Below are positions 6,743-13,416 of a DNA stretch of 13,416 nt, piece by piece. Position 1 is the first letter of the stretch, and each line of letters opens with the position of its first letter. Under the pieces are notes generated by a model. It ran no database searches, was not told where the DNA came from, and was given only the letters and a program-made list of their open reading frames with translations. A program made the translations under genes and the position numbers. The stretch is from Candidatus Kapaibacterium sp. (GTDB lineage: Bacteria; Bacteroidota; Ignavibacteria; Kapaibacteriales; UBA961), in the NCBI GenBank assembly GCA_023259575.1, contig JALRHN010000044.1, forward strand, positions 1 to 13,416. The letters run 5' to 3'.

Positions 6743-7182
6743 ACTTTGTTTCCATTTTGCAAGAACATAGTAATTTTTTACATAGCTCATTATTCCGACT
6801 TTTTGTGGAATCTGTTGATGTACTATTTAAGCCACATCAAGCAAATGAAGAAAAAGTTCATATAGCCGGAACCCAGAATTTGCTAAAGTATCCAGAATTT
6901 GAAAATCCCGAGCATGTTAGAGGTATTATAGAATTAGTTGAAAGTGAAGATATCATTATACATTTATTAGATAGAAAAGATGGAATATCTGATACAGGAA
7001 TAAAAGTAATTATTGGCGAAGAACTTGGAGAGGAAAAGCTTAAAAATTATAGTCTAGTATCTGGATCATATTCAATTTCTGGTGCTAATGGATCAATCGG
7101 ATTAATTGGTCCAAAGCGAATGAATTACTCTAAAATGATATCTTTAGTTGAATATGTAGCTGGTGCTCTTTCGAATCAATAA
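6739..7182 (+). CDS. hrcA: HrcA, C-terminal fragment (frame-shifted continuation)
   Basis: These 147 residues continue HrcA after a change of frame. Visible family segments are 'EEKVHIAGTQNLLKYPEF', then VRGIIELVE, VIIGEE, and the closing 'GSIGLIGPKRMNYSKMISLVEYVAG', which is the HrcA C-terminal signature. Reading this frame upstream gives 'YIR-MNFVSILQEHSN'. Joined to the first fragment's 'ISGKVYD', this restores the expected 'sG....-eIR' region, so the shift lies near 6728-6736 (GATATATTCG). A single-base deletion gives the family-like spacing; an AT duplication in the ATAT run is an alternative. The ATG at 6739 overlaps the TGA of the first fragment by 4 bases, a layout that can support translational coupling, but it has no obvious own ribosome site. 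The usual partners grpE, dnaK and dnaJ do not follow; nuoJ does. Confidence 0.85.
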   Translation: MNFVSILQEHSNFLHSSLFRLFVESVDVLFKPHQANEEKVHIAGTQNLLKYPEFENPEHVRGIIELVESEDIIIHLLDRKDGISDTGIKVIIGEELGEEKLKNYSLVSGSYSISGANGSIGLIGPKRMNYSKMISLVEYVAGALSNQ

Positions 7183-7245
7183 GAATTTATCGACTACATT
7201 TATTATCAGTTCATTTTTGAAGTTTTACACTGCAGAAAATTTCAC

Positions 7246-7253
7246 TATTTTTG
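7246..7253 (+). promoter_or_regulatory. candidate -7 promoter element for nuoJK
   Basis: TATTTTTG fits TAnnTTTG. No TTG lies at the expected 19-21 bases upstream (a TTTTTG at 7214-7219 is 26 bases away), so the match is partial. If used, transcription would start after the in-frame TTG at 7251, which supports the GTG at 7290 as the nuoJ start. Confidence 0.25.
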
Positions 7254-7278
7254 CCTTCCGATTTTTGTAATCTATTAC

Positions 7279-7284
7279 AAGAGG
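7279..7284 (+). promoter_or_regulatory. ribosome binding site that favours the nuoJ GTG start
   Basis: AAGAGG lies 5 bases before GTG 7290. The alternative TTG at 7251 has only an A/T-rich leader before it, and ATG 7308 has no purine-rich site at good distance. Confidence 0.45.
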
Positions 7285-7289
7285 CTCTC

Positions 7290-7802
7290 GTGAGCTTACA
7301 CGTTATTATGTTTTCATTATTAGCTATTCTTGCAATAGCTACAGGCGTCCTGCTAGTAACCAGACGTAATCCGGTTTCTGCTGCTGTATCGCTTATTCTT
7401 CATTTCTTTGCTTTATCAGGTTTATACTTAACATTGAATGCTCAGTTTCTTGCTGCGGTTCAAATTTTAGTATATGCTGGTGCCATTATGGTATTAGTTG
7501 TATTTGTTATAATGCTATTAAATCTTGGTAAAGAGCAGAATTTGAGAGAAAATTTCAATCCAAGAACCGCAATTACAATTGCTATGTCTGCTGCATTAAT
7601 TATGCAATTAGTATTAACCTTTACTGGTAATCCAACTGGTAAAAATCAGTTGTCTGCTGCTTCAGAAAAAATTGGTTCTCCTGCTGAAATAGGGAATATT
7701 CTATTTTCAACGTATATATTTCCTTTTGAAGCAATCTCTTTACTATTATTAGTTGCTGTTGTTGGCTCTATAATTCTTGCTAAAAGAACTGTCGACAAAT
7801 AA
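7290..7802 (+). CDS. nuoJ: NADH-quinone oxidoreductase subunit J (complex I membrane subunit)
   Basis: NuoJ is a membrane-arm subunit of respiratory complex I, close to the quinone site, and its third helix takes part in coupling electron transfer to proton pumping. From GTG 7290 the protein has 170 residues and five hydrophobic segments. Family landmarks are VTRRNPVSAA (23-32), LNAQFLAAVQILVYAGAIMV (in 49-68, with the conserved Tyr62-Ala-Gly turn), and the C-terminal 'GNILFSTYIFPFEAISLLLLVAVVGSIILAKR'-like region (split here into about 135-166). An in-frame TTG at 7251 would add 13 residues. I prefer GTG 7290 because AAGAGG (7279-7284) sits 5 bases before it and because the shorter form starts like other NuoJ proteins; ATG 7308 is a third choice. 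nuoK follows after 30 bases; nuoI is not upstream. Confidence 0.93.
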   Translation: MSLHVIMFSLLAILAIATGVLLVTRRNPVSAAVSLILHFFALSGLYLTLNAQFLAAVQILVYAGAIMVLVVFVIMLLNLGKEQNLRENFNPRTAITIAMSAALIMQLVLTFTGNPTGKNQLSAASEKIGSPAEIGNILFSTYIFPFEAISLLLLVAVVGSIILAKRTVDK

Positions 7803-7832
7803 TTAAGAATACTACATTATTTAGGATACTTT

Positions 7833-8144
7833 ATGCCTCAGAATATACCTTTAGAATATTATCTAGCCTTATCTGCAATTATGTTTGTAATTGGGGCAGC
7901 TGGTGTAGTTACTCGAAGAAATGCTATCATTATTTTTATGTGCATAGAAATGATGCTTAATGCAGTAAATCTAACTTTGGTATCTTTTTCTAGTTATTTA
8001 GGTGATGCTTCAGGACAAATGTTCGTGTTTTTTGTGATGGCAGTTGCTGCTGCTGAAGCTGCTGTTGGTTTGGCTATTGTACTTTCTTTATTTAGATCTA
8101 GCCAAACTGTATATGTGGATGAGGTTAATTTAATGAAGTGGTAA
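7833..8144 (+). CDS. nuoK: NADH-quinone oxidoreductase subunit K (complex I membrane subunit)
   Basis: NuoK is a small three-helix subunit of the complex I membrane arm, homologous to MrpC of cation antiporters. It carries two membrane-buried glutamates needed for energy coupling. Both are visible: Glu39 in CIEMMLNAVNLTLV (37-50, equivalent to E. coli Glu36) and Glu75 in MAVAAAEAAVGLAIVLS (69-85, equivalent to Glu72). Length (103 residues) is normal. The C-terminal tail after the third helix is a few residues longer than in E. coli. A Shine-Dalgarno AGGA (7823-7826) sits 6 bases before the ATG. The gene is followed by a strong terminator rather than nuoL. NuoK rather than MrpC is favoured because it is paired with a clear NuoJ. 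Confidence 0.95.
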   Translation: MPQNIPLEYYLALSAIMFVIGAAGVVTRRNAIIIFMCIEMMLNAVNLTLVSFSSYLGDASGQMFVFFVMAVAAAEAAVGLAIVLSLFRSSQTVYVDEVNLMKW

Positions 8145-8167
8145 TACATACTACGCATATCTGTAAT

Positions 8168-8203
8168 AAGGGATGGATTTATATAATCCATCCCTTTTTT
8201 TTT
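8168..8203 (+). terminator. intrinsic terminator after nuoK
   Basis: A perfect 12-bp stem AAGGGATGGATT (8168-8179) pairs with AATCCATCCCTT (8185-8196) around a 5-base loop, followed by a run of nine T (8195-8203). It is a textbook Rho-independent terminator for nuoJK. The same hairpin lies just past the stop of the convergent minus-strand gene (8217) and may also end that transcript, but without a T-tract on that strand. Confidence 0.95.
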
Positions 8204-8216
8204 ACAGATTCCTCTA

Positions 8217-10610
8217 CTATTCTTTGTTGATATATGGAATTGTTAATGTTCCATTTTCAGTGATTATCATAAGATAAAATGCTCCTTTTTGATGATCACC
8301 TGTATTAAATTCGATTGTATGCTCACCACTTAGATAGTCTATTGGGCCTTTACTCATTATTGTTCTGCCGGTTTCATCGTAGATTTTGCATGTTATTTTC
8401 TGTGACTTAAATACTGTAAGTGCCAGATTAACTATATCTGATTTAGAACTATTAGCTGTAGTTAATGTTGCAGTTATATCCTTGTCTAAATTACCATACA
8501 TGATTGGTTGTTGAAATATAACTCTTATGGGTTTAATAGAAGTGTATCGCATCATTCTTGCATTATTACCAAATTCGATGCTACCTGAAATACTAGTTTC
8601 ACCTCTCCTTCCAAATAAGAAAACACCGTCTATCATACAAAAATCACCTGCATTCATATAACCATTTATACATTCACCGTTTATAGACAAAGTACCTGGT
8701 GAAACAATGGTCCAATCTGTTATTACTAAATTGGGGGAAATATTTTTACCATTTGTTTCATCACTTTTTGATACTTGTAATGGTTTAAAATATGCGGGAT
8801 CATACTGAATAGTTGCATGAAATTTGCTGCCTCCAATATCTTGAGGATTACTTGTACTTGTAAGAATGATTCTTGAAGTATCAAATAATTGTACTTGTAA
8901 AGAATCTTGAGTAAATGGAGAAATGCTTCTTCTAAAACCTAGTGAACCTGATGTTCTTCTAGGTATAGATTCATCGCTATTATCACAAAAGCTAGATGGT
9001 CCTGGATCGCACATCATTAAATTCCATGGGCCTTCATCAGCCTTAATTCCAAATTCATATATAGTATGAACTTTATCAGACATCAATGGAGATTTACCAA
9101 AACCAAATTTTCCTCCTTTTACTAACAAAGTATCATCAGAAACATCTTTGCCATTAAGAAATACTCGTATTCCTTTCTTTACGCTGTGATACACATATAT
9201 TCCCCAATGTTGTTTGCCATTGCCTGTAAATAATTCAAAAAGATTATAGCAATTTTGCATATCAGGTTCTTCTATTCCTAATACCCAATCATTCAATATG
9301 TATAATGTTCCATTGCAATAATCTGCATACAAATTAGACCATCTGCCAATAGCGGGTTTGGATTTAGACCATTCATGATCCGGCTTTGGATAATCTGTAA
9401 AGCTGCCATCTATTGTATGTGGCGCAGCTATACAAGAAATTGTTCCAGAAGAAGACCCAAACATCCCAAATGTTGATTGCGCACCCAATGTTCCACCAAA
9501 TGTATTTGGTTCTGTTGCAAGCCCTGCAACACCTGCTTTAGGTATATATCTTCCATCCTCCTTTAGAACCATTCCTCCCTTATATAAATCCCCGTGAAAA
9601 TAGGATGGATCTCCAATTAAACCATAGGTTGAAGTGTCATTACAAACAGTGCTTGCACCATTTGGTCTGACTGGATCACATAATTCAGGGAAGAAAAATC
9701 TACCAGGCTTTACTTTAATACCAAATTCATAAATAGTATGTGCTTTCGAATGAAGCGGAGATGAATGAAAGCCTGCCTTACCACCAATCACATAATTTGT
9801 GTCTTTTGTTACATTTACATTGTTCCTATATACAACTGTCCCTTTATATGTACTGTGATATACCCTGATATTCCACGTTTCTTCTCCATTTGCTGTGTAA
9901 AATGTAAAGAGATTATAGCATGTTGTATCTGGATTTTCTGTAGCTAAATACCAATCATTTAATAAATATAGGATTCCTTTTTCATCACAATAATCCATGT
10001 ATAATTCTGAAAAACGTCCATTTAAAGGTATTATTCCAGACCATTCTTTTCTATCCCCAGAAACAGAATCTGTAAACTTCCCATCAATTTTATGAAGTAA
10101 ACTACATTCTATTTTTGGTTCATTCCCATAACCACCTGATGGATTATTTACTTCGCTACCCCTTTCTTTTCCTTTTGGATTTTTCCCAGCTTCTACAGAA
10201 TCTCCATATTGCTTTTTTGGGTCTGGTTCATTGCCATCTGCAAATGAATCTGTATCAGTGTTTTCTTTAACAATAATTTTTGTTGAGCCTGAATCTCCAT
10301 CATTGATGCGAAAAGAAATAATATGCTCACCAGGTTTGGTGTTTTCTGGAACCTTGCATGTTATTAAACAATGAGTTGCTGTTAATATGGCTATTGTTTG
10401 ATTGTCAAATTTTATTGAATATTTGCTCTTATAATCAAAGTTTTTAAAATCTGCTAAGAAGCATCCTGGGTTTTTGGTTATCGATATAATTGTTCCCGGT
10501 ACAGCCTCTTTTGGAAAAGCTTGAATTGATATTAACTTTTGAGCTACAGTTAAAGTAGGCAAAAAATAGCATATGCATATCAAGCAATACAGTACATGTT
10601 TAGATTTCAT
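8217..10610 (-). CDS. secreted multidomain protein: IPT/TIG-like domain, two Cys-conserved tandem repeats, cohesin-like region, weak T9SS-type C-terminal domain
   Basis: No family name is recognised for the whole 797-residue protein. A Sec signal peptide is clear (residues 1-23, basic start, hydrophobic core, cleavage likely after TVA or TVAQ). Residues about 26-115 look like an IPT/TIG-type immunoglobulin-like fold. A polar Asp/Gly/Lys linker (116-165) follows. Two tandem repeats (about 166-325 and 391-545) share IDG.FTD....EWS, GR.S.LY.DYC, LY.LNDW.L, CYNLF, VYH...KG, and HTIYEFGIK, with five cysteines at matching places. 'IDG-x-FTD-EW' recalls CBM9/DOMON-like beta-sandwich binding domains, a weak analogy. 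Residues about 570-700 resemble a cohesin-like beta domain. Residues about 722-797 end like a T9SS sorting domain (YDETGRTIMSKG ... GAFYLMIITENG) but lack the YPNP entry motif. It is probably exported and surface-attached; ligand unknown. It has no visible promoter of its own and follows a terminator closely. Confidence 0.85.
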   Translation of the reverse strand: MKSKHVLYCLICICYFLPTLTVAQKLISIQAFPKEAVPGTIISITKNPGCFLADFKNFDYKSKYSIKFDNQTIAILTATHCLITCKVPENTKPGEHIISFRINDGDSGSTKIIVKENTDTDSFADGNEPDPKKQYGDSVEAGKNPKGKERGSEVNNPSGGYGNEPKIECSLLHKIDGKFTDSVSGDRKEWSGIIPLNGRFSELYMDYCDEKGILYLLNDWYLATENPDTTCYNLFTFYTANGEETWNIRVYHSTYKGTVVYRNNVNVTKDTNYVIGGKAGFHSSPLHSKAHTIYEFGIKVKPGRFFFPELCDPVRPNGASTVCNDTSTYGLIGDPSYFHGDLYKGGMVLKEDGRYIPKAGVAGLATEPNTFGGTLGAQSTFGMFGSSSGTISCIAAPHTIDGSFTDYPKPDHEWSKSKPAIGRWSNLYADYCNGTLYILNDWVLGIEEPDMQNCYNLFELFTGNGKQHWGIYVYHSVKKGIRVFLNGKDVSDDTLLVKGGKFGFGKSPLMSDKVHTIYEFGIKADEGPWNLMMCDPGPSSFCDNSDESIPRRTSGSLGFRRSISPFTQDSLQVQLFDTSRIILTSTSNPQDIGGSKFHATIQYDPAYFKPLQVSKSDETNGKNISPNLVITDWTIVSPGTLSINGECINGYMNAGDFCMIDGVFLFGRRGETSISGSIEFGNNARMMRYTSIKPIRVIFQQPIMYGNLDKDITATLTTANSSKSDIVNLALTVFKSQKITCKIYDETGRTIMSKGPIDYLSGEHTIEFNTGDHQKGAFYLMIITENGTLTIPYINKE
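9003..9440 (-). repeat. tandem protein repeat, second copy (residues 391-536)
   Basis: This part encodes the second ~150-residue unit (from ISCIAAPHTIDGSFTD to LMMCDP). It matches the first copy in order and in spacing of motifs, including Cys393, Cys432, Cys454 and Cys534; a fifth shared Cys (542) lies just beyond. The two copies have diverged clearly in sequence, so the duplication is old. Confidence 0.8.
9672..10115 (-). repeat. tandem protein repeat, first copy (residues 166-313)
   Basis: This part encodes the first ~150-residue unit (from KIECSLLHKIDGKFTD to PELCDP) with Cys169, Cys208, Cys231 and Cys311. The fifth shared Cys (323) follows shortly after. A Gly-rich linker of about 65 residues, without obvious fold, separates the two copies. 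Confidence 0.8.
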
Positions 10611-10620
10611 TCTTTATTCA

Positions 10621-10661
10621 CCCTTAAAAAAAGAAAAAAAGGCCATGATGATTCATGGCCT
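10621..10661 (-). terminator. intrinsic terminator after the complete VWA protein gene
   Basis: AGGCCATGA (10640-10648) pairs with TCATGGCCT (10653-10661) in a 9-bp stem with a 4-base loop. On the minus strand the stem is followed by a nearly pure T run (complement of 10626-10640, interrupted by one C). It begins 5 bases after the stop of the gene at 10667 and ends only about 15 bases before the start codon of the next minus-strand gene at 10610. Confidence 0.9.
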
Positions 10662-10666
10662 ATAAA

Positions 10667-12529
10667 TTATTTAGCTATCACCATTTTTTTGCTGACATTC
10701 ATTCCATTTATAGAAATAACAGCATGATATATTCCCTGCGCCAAAGATCTAGTATCAATATTTAATGAATATGTACCAAATTCTTTCATACCCTGTGATA
10801 CCGTCATGATTGTTCTACCCATATTATCATTTACTGTAATCAATACATTTGAATAATAAGGTACTTGATATTCTAATGAAGAATTACCATTGCTTGGATT
10901 AGGATATGGATCTGATACTGCAAAGGCATCTTCTGTATCCCTAGTATCATTTTTGTCGAAATCAATACCCAATGGCAATTTGCAACCCAAAGAATCTACT
11001 GGATATTCAATCGATTTGGCTAATAATTTCCCATTGAATGGATAATAAATCGTGATTTTACGCATTGTACCAGGTTTATCGCTTGTATCGCAATGAGGTG
11101 CATTATAATAAATAGTACAGCATTCATCCTTTGTAATTTCAGTTGTTAAAGATCTATAGATAGAGTCTAATTTTCCGGCAAAATCAACTTTGAATAATTT
11201 ACCATTTGTTCTAAATGCTATTCCTTTTAAATAATCTAAGCCATTTCTACTTTCTTCCGATGAATCTAAACCTAATGCAATAATATAGACAGGTATATTA
11301 TATGTTTTAACTTCATCTAAAGCAGCAAAAACAGAAAAGCTATCTGGAGGACGATTATTAACTCCATCGGTTAAAATGACAATTGCTTTTTTAGCATTAT
11401 TAATACTTTTAACAGAATTAATACCTGTAATTAAAGCTGCATTAAATGCAGTCCAACCTTCAGGATTTAATTGATTAATAGCAGTTCTCATTAAACTAGT
11501 ATTGGTTGTCCAATTAAGGTCTGTGCTTACTGTATCAGAAAATGAAATAATTGTTGCAGAGTCTCCCTGTTTAAATTGATCAACAAATAAATTACCAGCT
11601 CTTTTAGCTGCATCTATTCTATATGTTAAGTCATTTTCGGAAATAGGATAGGCCATACTTCCGGATCTATCGAAAATCATTGCAACTGCAATATTGCTTC
11701 TTTTTGACCCCGTTTTACATACTACAGAATCTGGGCAATAAAACATTCCCTTATCATATACAGCAAGGCGATTATCATTAGTAACCATGTCATTTTTAAC
11801 GCCATTCGCAGAATTAGTGTCTTCAATTAATATAGTAGCATTAACATTTATTTGAACTGTACCCTTTACTTTATCAACGGTCTTCATCCTAACACTATCA
11901 CATATGTTAAAATCAGGTTTTATTTCTTCAACAAGTACAGTTAATTCTCCTTCATTATCTGAATTAACGCTTACTTTTTTTTCTAATTCATAAATATATA
12001 TTGAGTCAACAATTTTAAATGAGAACTTATTTCCACTACCTTTCACATCATTAATCTGATATCTATGGGAGATATTATCTACAGATTTAACCAGAGGTTG
12101 TCCTTCAAATCTAAATCCACAATCATGAGAAGGACTCACTTTAACAAAAGATTTATCAAACATTTTATTGTCCCAATATATATCTTGTTTGAAATAATAT
12201 ATTGGATTAGGCATGCTTTCTACAACTTCATCCTTGGAATTTTTAATAACTTGTCCTGGCCACAATTTTGAGCCATATACTTTATTCGGTATATCATATA
12301 TACAGACTGCATCTGCATTATTTGTTAACTGGTCTGACCACATCCGATATGTTCCAGTAACTGTAATTCTATAAAATTTCTTTGGATCAGTTACTGAAGT
12401 TGTTTGATACGTTTTGTCGTTCTTTGAACTAACTTTTATTGTTTCTGGAAACTGGGCATAATTTGTTATTGCTGTTAAACACAATAAAAAAACTAATCCC
12501 AATAATTTTGTACATCTATGATAAAACAT
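10667..12529 (-). CDS. secreted VWA-domain protein with T9SS type A C-terminal sorting domain
   Basis: This 620-residue protein has a signal peptide (1-25, cleavage near NYA-QF). It has an N-terminal beta-rich region (about 45-235, no family recognised) and a VWA domain (about 279-465) with a complete metal-ion-dependent adhesion site: DRSGS (287-291), Thr360 in GWTAFNAAL, and Asp388 in LTDG. A short segment DECCTIYY (468-475) and a beta region follow. The end (541-620) is a textbook T9SS type A sorting domain: PYPNPSNG, NDNMGRTI, 'LAQGIYHAVISINGM', 'KKMVIAK'. Such proteins are exported through the Sec system, cross the outer membrane by T9SS, and are cleaved and anchored or released. The intact metal site implies ligand binding, so an adhesin or gliding/matrix role is likely, but the ligand is unknown. 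It lies 38 bases downstream of a paralogous VWA gene, probably in one transcript, and ends with its own terminator. Confidence 0.9.
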   Translation of the reverse strand: MFYHRCTKLLGLVFLLCLTAITNYAQFPETIKVSSKNDKTYQTTSVTDPKKFYRITVTGTYRMWSDQLTNNADAVCIYDIPNKVYGSKLWPGQVIKNSKDEVVESMPNPIYYFKQDIYWDNKMFDKSFVKVSPSHDCGFRFEGQPLVKSVDNISHRYQINDVKGSGNKFSFKIVDSIYIYELEKKVSVNSDNEGELTVLVEEIKPDFNICDSVRMKTVDKVKGTVQINVNATILIEDTNSANGVKNDMVTNDNRLAVYDKGMFYCPDSVVCKTGSKRSNIAVAMIFDRSGSMAYPISENDLTYRIDAAKRAGNLFVDQFKQGDSATIISFSDTVSTDLNWTTNTSLMRTAINQLNPEGWTAFNAALITGINSVKSINNAKKAIVILTDGVNNRPPDSFSVFAALDEVKTYNIPVYIIALGLDSSEESRNGLDYLKGIAFRTNGKLFKVDFAGKLDSIYRSLTTEITKDECCTIYYNAPHCDTSDKPGTMRKITIYYPFNGKLLAKSIEYPVDSLGCKLPLGIDFDKNDTRDTEDAFAVSDPYPNPSNGNSSLEYQVPYYSNVLITVNDNMGRTIMTVSQGMKEFGTYSLNIDTRSLAQGIYHAVISINGMNVSKKMVIAK

Positions 12530-12567
12530 ATTATTACCCTATGTCTAAGTATTATTAATGAATATTA

Positions 12568-13416
12568 TTATTTCTTTTTGAAAATTTTCTTTGTGATTAT
12601 ATTGCCATTTGCTTCGATGGCTATATCATATACTCCTGGTTTTAATCCTTTTAACTCTATATTTGAGCTGTATATACCTGGTATTTGATTGAATTCCTGA
12701 GTATTCATTACCTTTTTCCCTGTAGCATCTAATACATAAAGTTTAATAAAGGATGAATTTTTTACTTCATAAGAAATAGAGGCAATATCATAGCCAGATA
12801 CAAATATTGGTTTTTGTATAATGATTGGATTAGCTGAGTTCATCAAGCCCTTTTCTTTATCTTTTTTGTCAATTTCTAGGCGTTTAACAATAATCACTTT
12901 TGTTAAAATTGAATCACCCATTGGATAGAAAATTGTTATTGTATCTTCAGATGTTTTAGAAGAATCTTGTTGAAAATCAACTTTGATAGTGCAACATTCA
13001 TCATCTGAAATTTCTATTTTTATCTCATTATATATACTATCAATGGCTTTAGCATTGTTTGCATCATAATATTTTCCTCCAGATATATCAGAAACCCTTT
13101 TCAATGAATCTTTTTGAAGGATTTCTAATCGTTCAAAGTCTGTCAAACTGGGATCTGTAATCACTTTTTTATTACTTAAACCTAATCCAATCGTATAGAT
13201 TTTAAGTCTTCCATATGTAGGAGAAGAAATGATATCCAGAAGTTTATTATAATTAGAGCCATCTTTATACAGATTATTATAACCATCTGTTAATACAATG
13301 ATTGCTTTATTCTGTTTGTTAATTTCTTTCATTTTTTCAATTGCTTTAATTACTGCTTCACAATAAGCTGTTTGCCCCTTTAACACTTTGTTTTTATCAT
13401 AAATAGCATCTACAGC
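12568..13416 (-). CDS. VWA-domain protein with C-terminal T9SS-like domain (5' part outside window)
   Basis: The frame stays open to the right edge of the window, so the start lies outside; the GTG at 13386 is internal. Visible are 282 C-terminal residues. They begin inside a VWA domain: the MIDAS threonine in 'LKGQTAYCEAV' (Thr16 of the visible part), then KAIIVLTDGYNN with Asp44, and IYTIGLGLS. The DxSxS part of the metal site is missing because of the cut. ISDDECCTIKV (136-146) corresponds to ITKDECCTIYY in the neighbouring protein. The last ~75 residues (SISYEVKNSSFIKLYVLD, GLKPGVYDIAIEANG, ITKKIFKKK) form a sorting-domain-like beta sandwich, without a clear YPNP. The two VWA genes are therefore paralogues in tandem. 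The 38-base gap to the next gene holds no terminator, so cotranscription is likely. Confidence 0.88.
   Translation of the reverse strand, partial: AVDAIYDKNKVLKGQTAYCEAVIKAIEKMKEINKQNKAIIVLTDGYNNLYKDGSNYNKLLDIISSPTYGRLKIYTIGLGLSNKKVITDPSLTDFERLEILQKDSLKRVSDISGGKYYDANNAKAIDSIYNEIKIEISDDECCTIKVDFQQDSSKTSEDTITIFYPMGDSILTKVIIVKRLEIDKKDKEKGLMNSANPIIIQKPIFVSGYDIASISYEVKNSSFIKLYVLDATGKKVMNTQEFNQIPGIYSSNIELKGLKPGVYDIAIEANGNIITKKIFKKK

Noticed and set aside
7251..7289. TTG at 7251 as the nuoJ start
   Set aside because: It has no ribosome site, adds a polar 13-residue leader not typical of NuoJ, and overlaps a possible promoter element; GTG 7290 has AAGAGG before it.
7994..8191. Minus-strand open frame of 65 codons over the end of nuoK
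   Set aside because: It is antisense to conserved nuoK sequence and starts inside the nuoK terminator hairpin.
9765..9947. Plus-strand 60-codon frame with many cysteines and hydrophobic residues
   Set aside because: It is antisense to the first Cys-repeat; the composition is what the opposite strand of that coding sequence gives.
12065..12271. Plus-strand 68-codon frame
   Set aside because: It is antisense to the N-terminal region of the VWA protein, with no ribosome site or homology that I can see.
13386..13386. GTG at 13386 as the start of the right-edge VWA gene
   Set aside because: The frame stays open to the window edge and the position falls inside the VWA fold, before the MIDAS threonine, so it is an internal codon.

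Overview
The window is AT-rich bacterial chromosome, roughly one third G+C by eye. It suggests the Bacteroidetes/Chlorobi (FCB) side of the tree, for example an Ignavibacteria- or Kapabacteria-like lineage. The signs are C-terminal sorting domains of the type IX secretion system (T9SS) on surface proteins, a BshC-type bacillithiol enzyme, several Bacteroidetes-type promoters (TTTG ... TAnnTTTG), and protein styles in DnaA, HrcA and NuoJ/K. The assignment is inference; there is no rRNA or other marker to settle it.

Left part (1-8216), housekeeping genes. It opens with the 3' end of bshC (+). A convergent minus-strand pair follows, tatC then a long-chain polyprenyl diphosphate synthase (transcribed 2253 to 497). 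A 755-bp non-coding stretch (2254-3008) leads into dnaA (+), which starts at a TTG behind a strong Shine-Dalgarno. A strong hairpin separates dnaA from the convergent minus-strand pair of a SpoU-family RNA methyltransferase and smpB. Divergent from that pair is hrcA (+), broken into two overlapping reading frames. Next come nuoJ and nuoK (+), two membrane subunits of respiratory complex I without the rest of the nuo cluster, closed by a very clear intrinsic terminator at 8168-8203.

Right part (8217-13416), surface proteins, all on the minus strand. In transcription order these are a von Willebrand factor A (VWA) protein cut by the window edge, a second complete VWA protein with a textbook T9SS sorting domain, an intrinsic terminator, and a 797-residue secreted protein. 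That last protein carries an N-terminal IPT/TIG-like domain, two tandem ~150-residue repeats with five positionally conserved cysteines each, a cohesin-like region and a degenerate sorting domain. The two VWA proteins are paralogues: both continue after the VWA fold into an 'ECCTI' segment and a C-terminal beta domain. The cluster looks like a set of exported, probably surface-attached adhesion or matrix proteins.

Most worth a second look: the cysteine-patterned tandem repeat protein and its VWA neighbours, the split hrcA, the palindrome-rich region upstream of dnaA, the ~48-residue N-terminal extension of DnaA, and the isolated nuoJK pair. I found no CRISPR array, insertion sequence, tRNA or rRNA.
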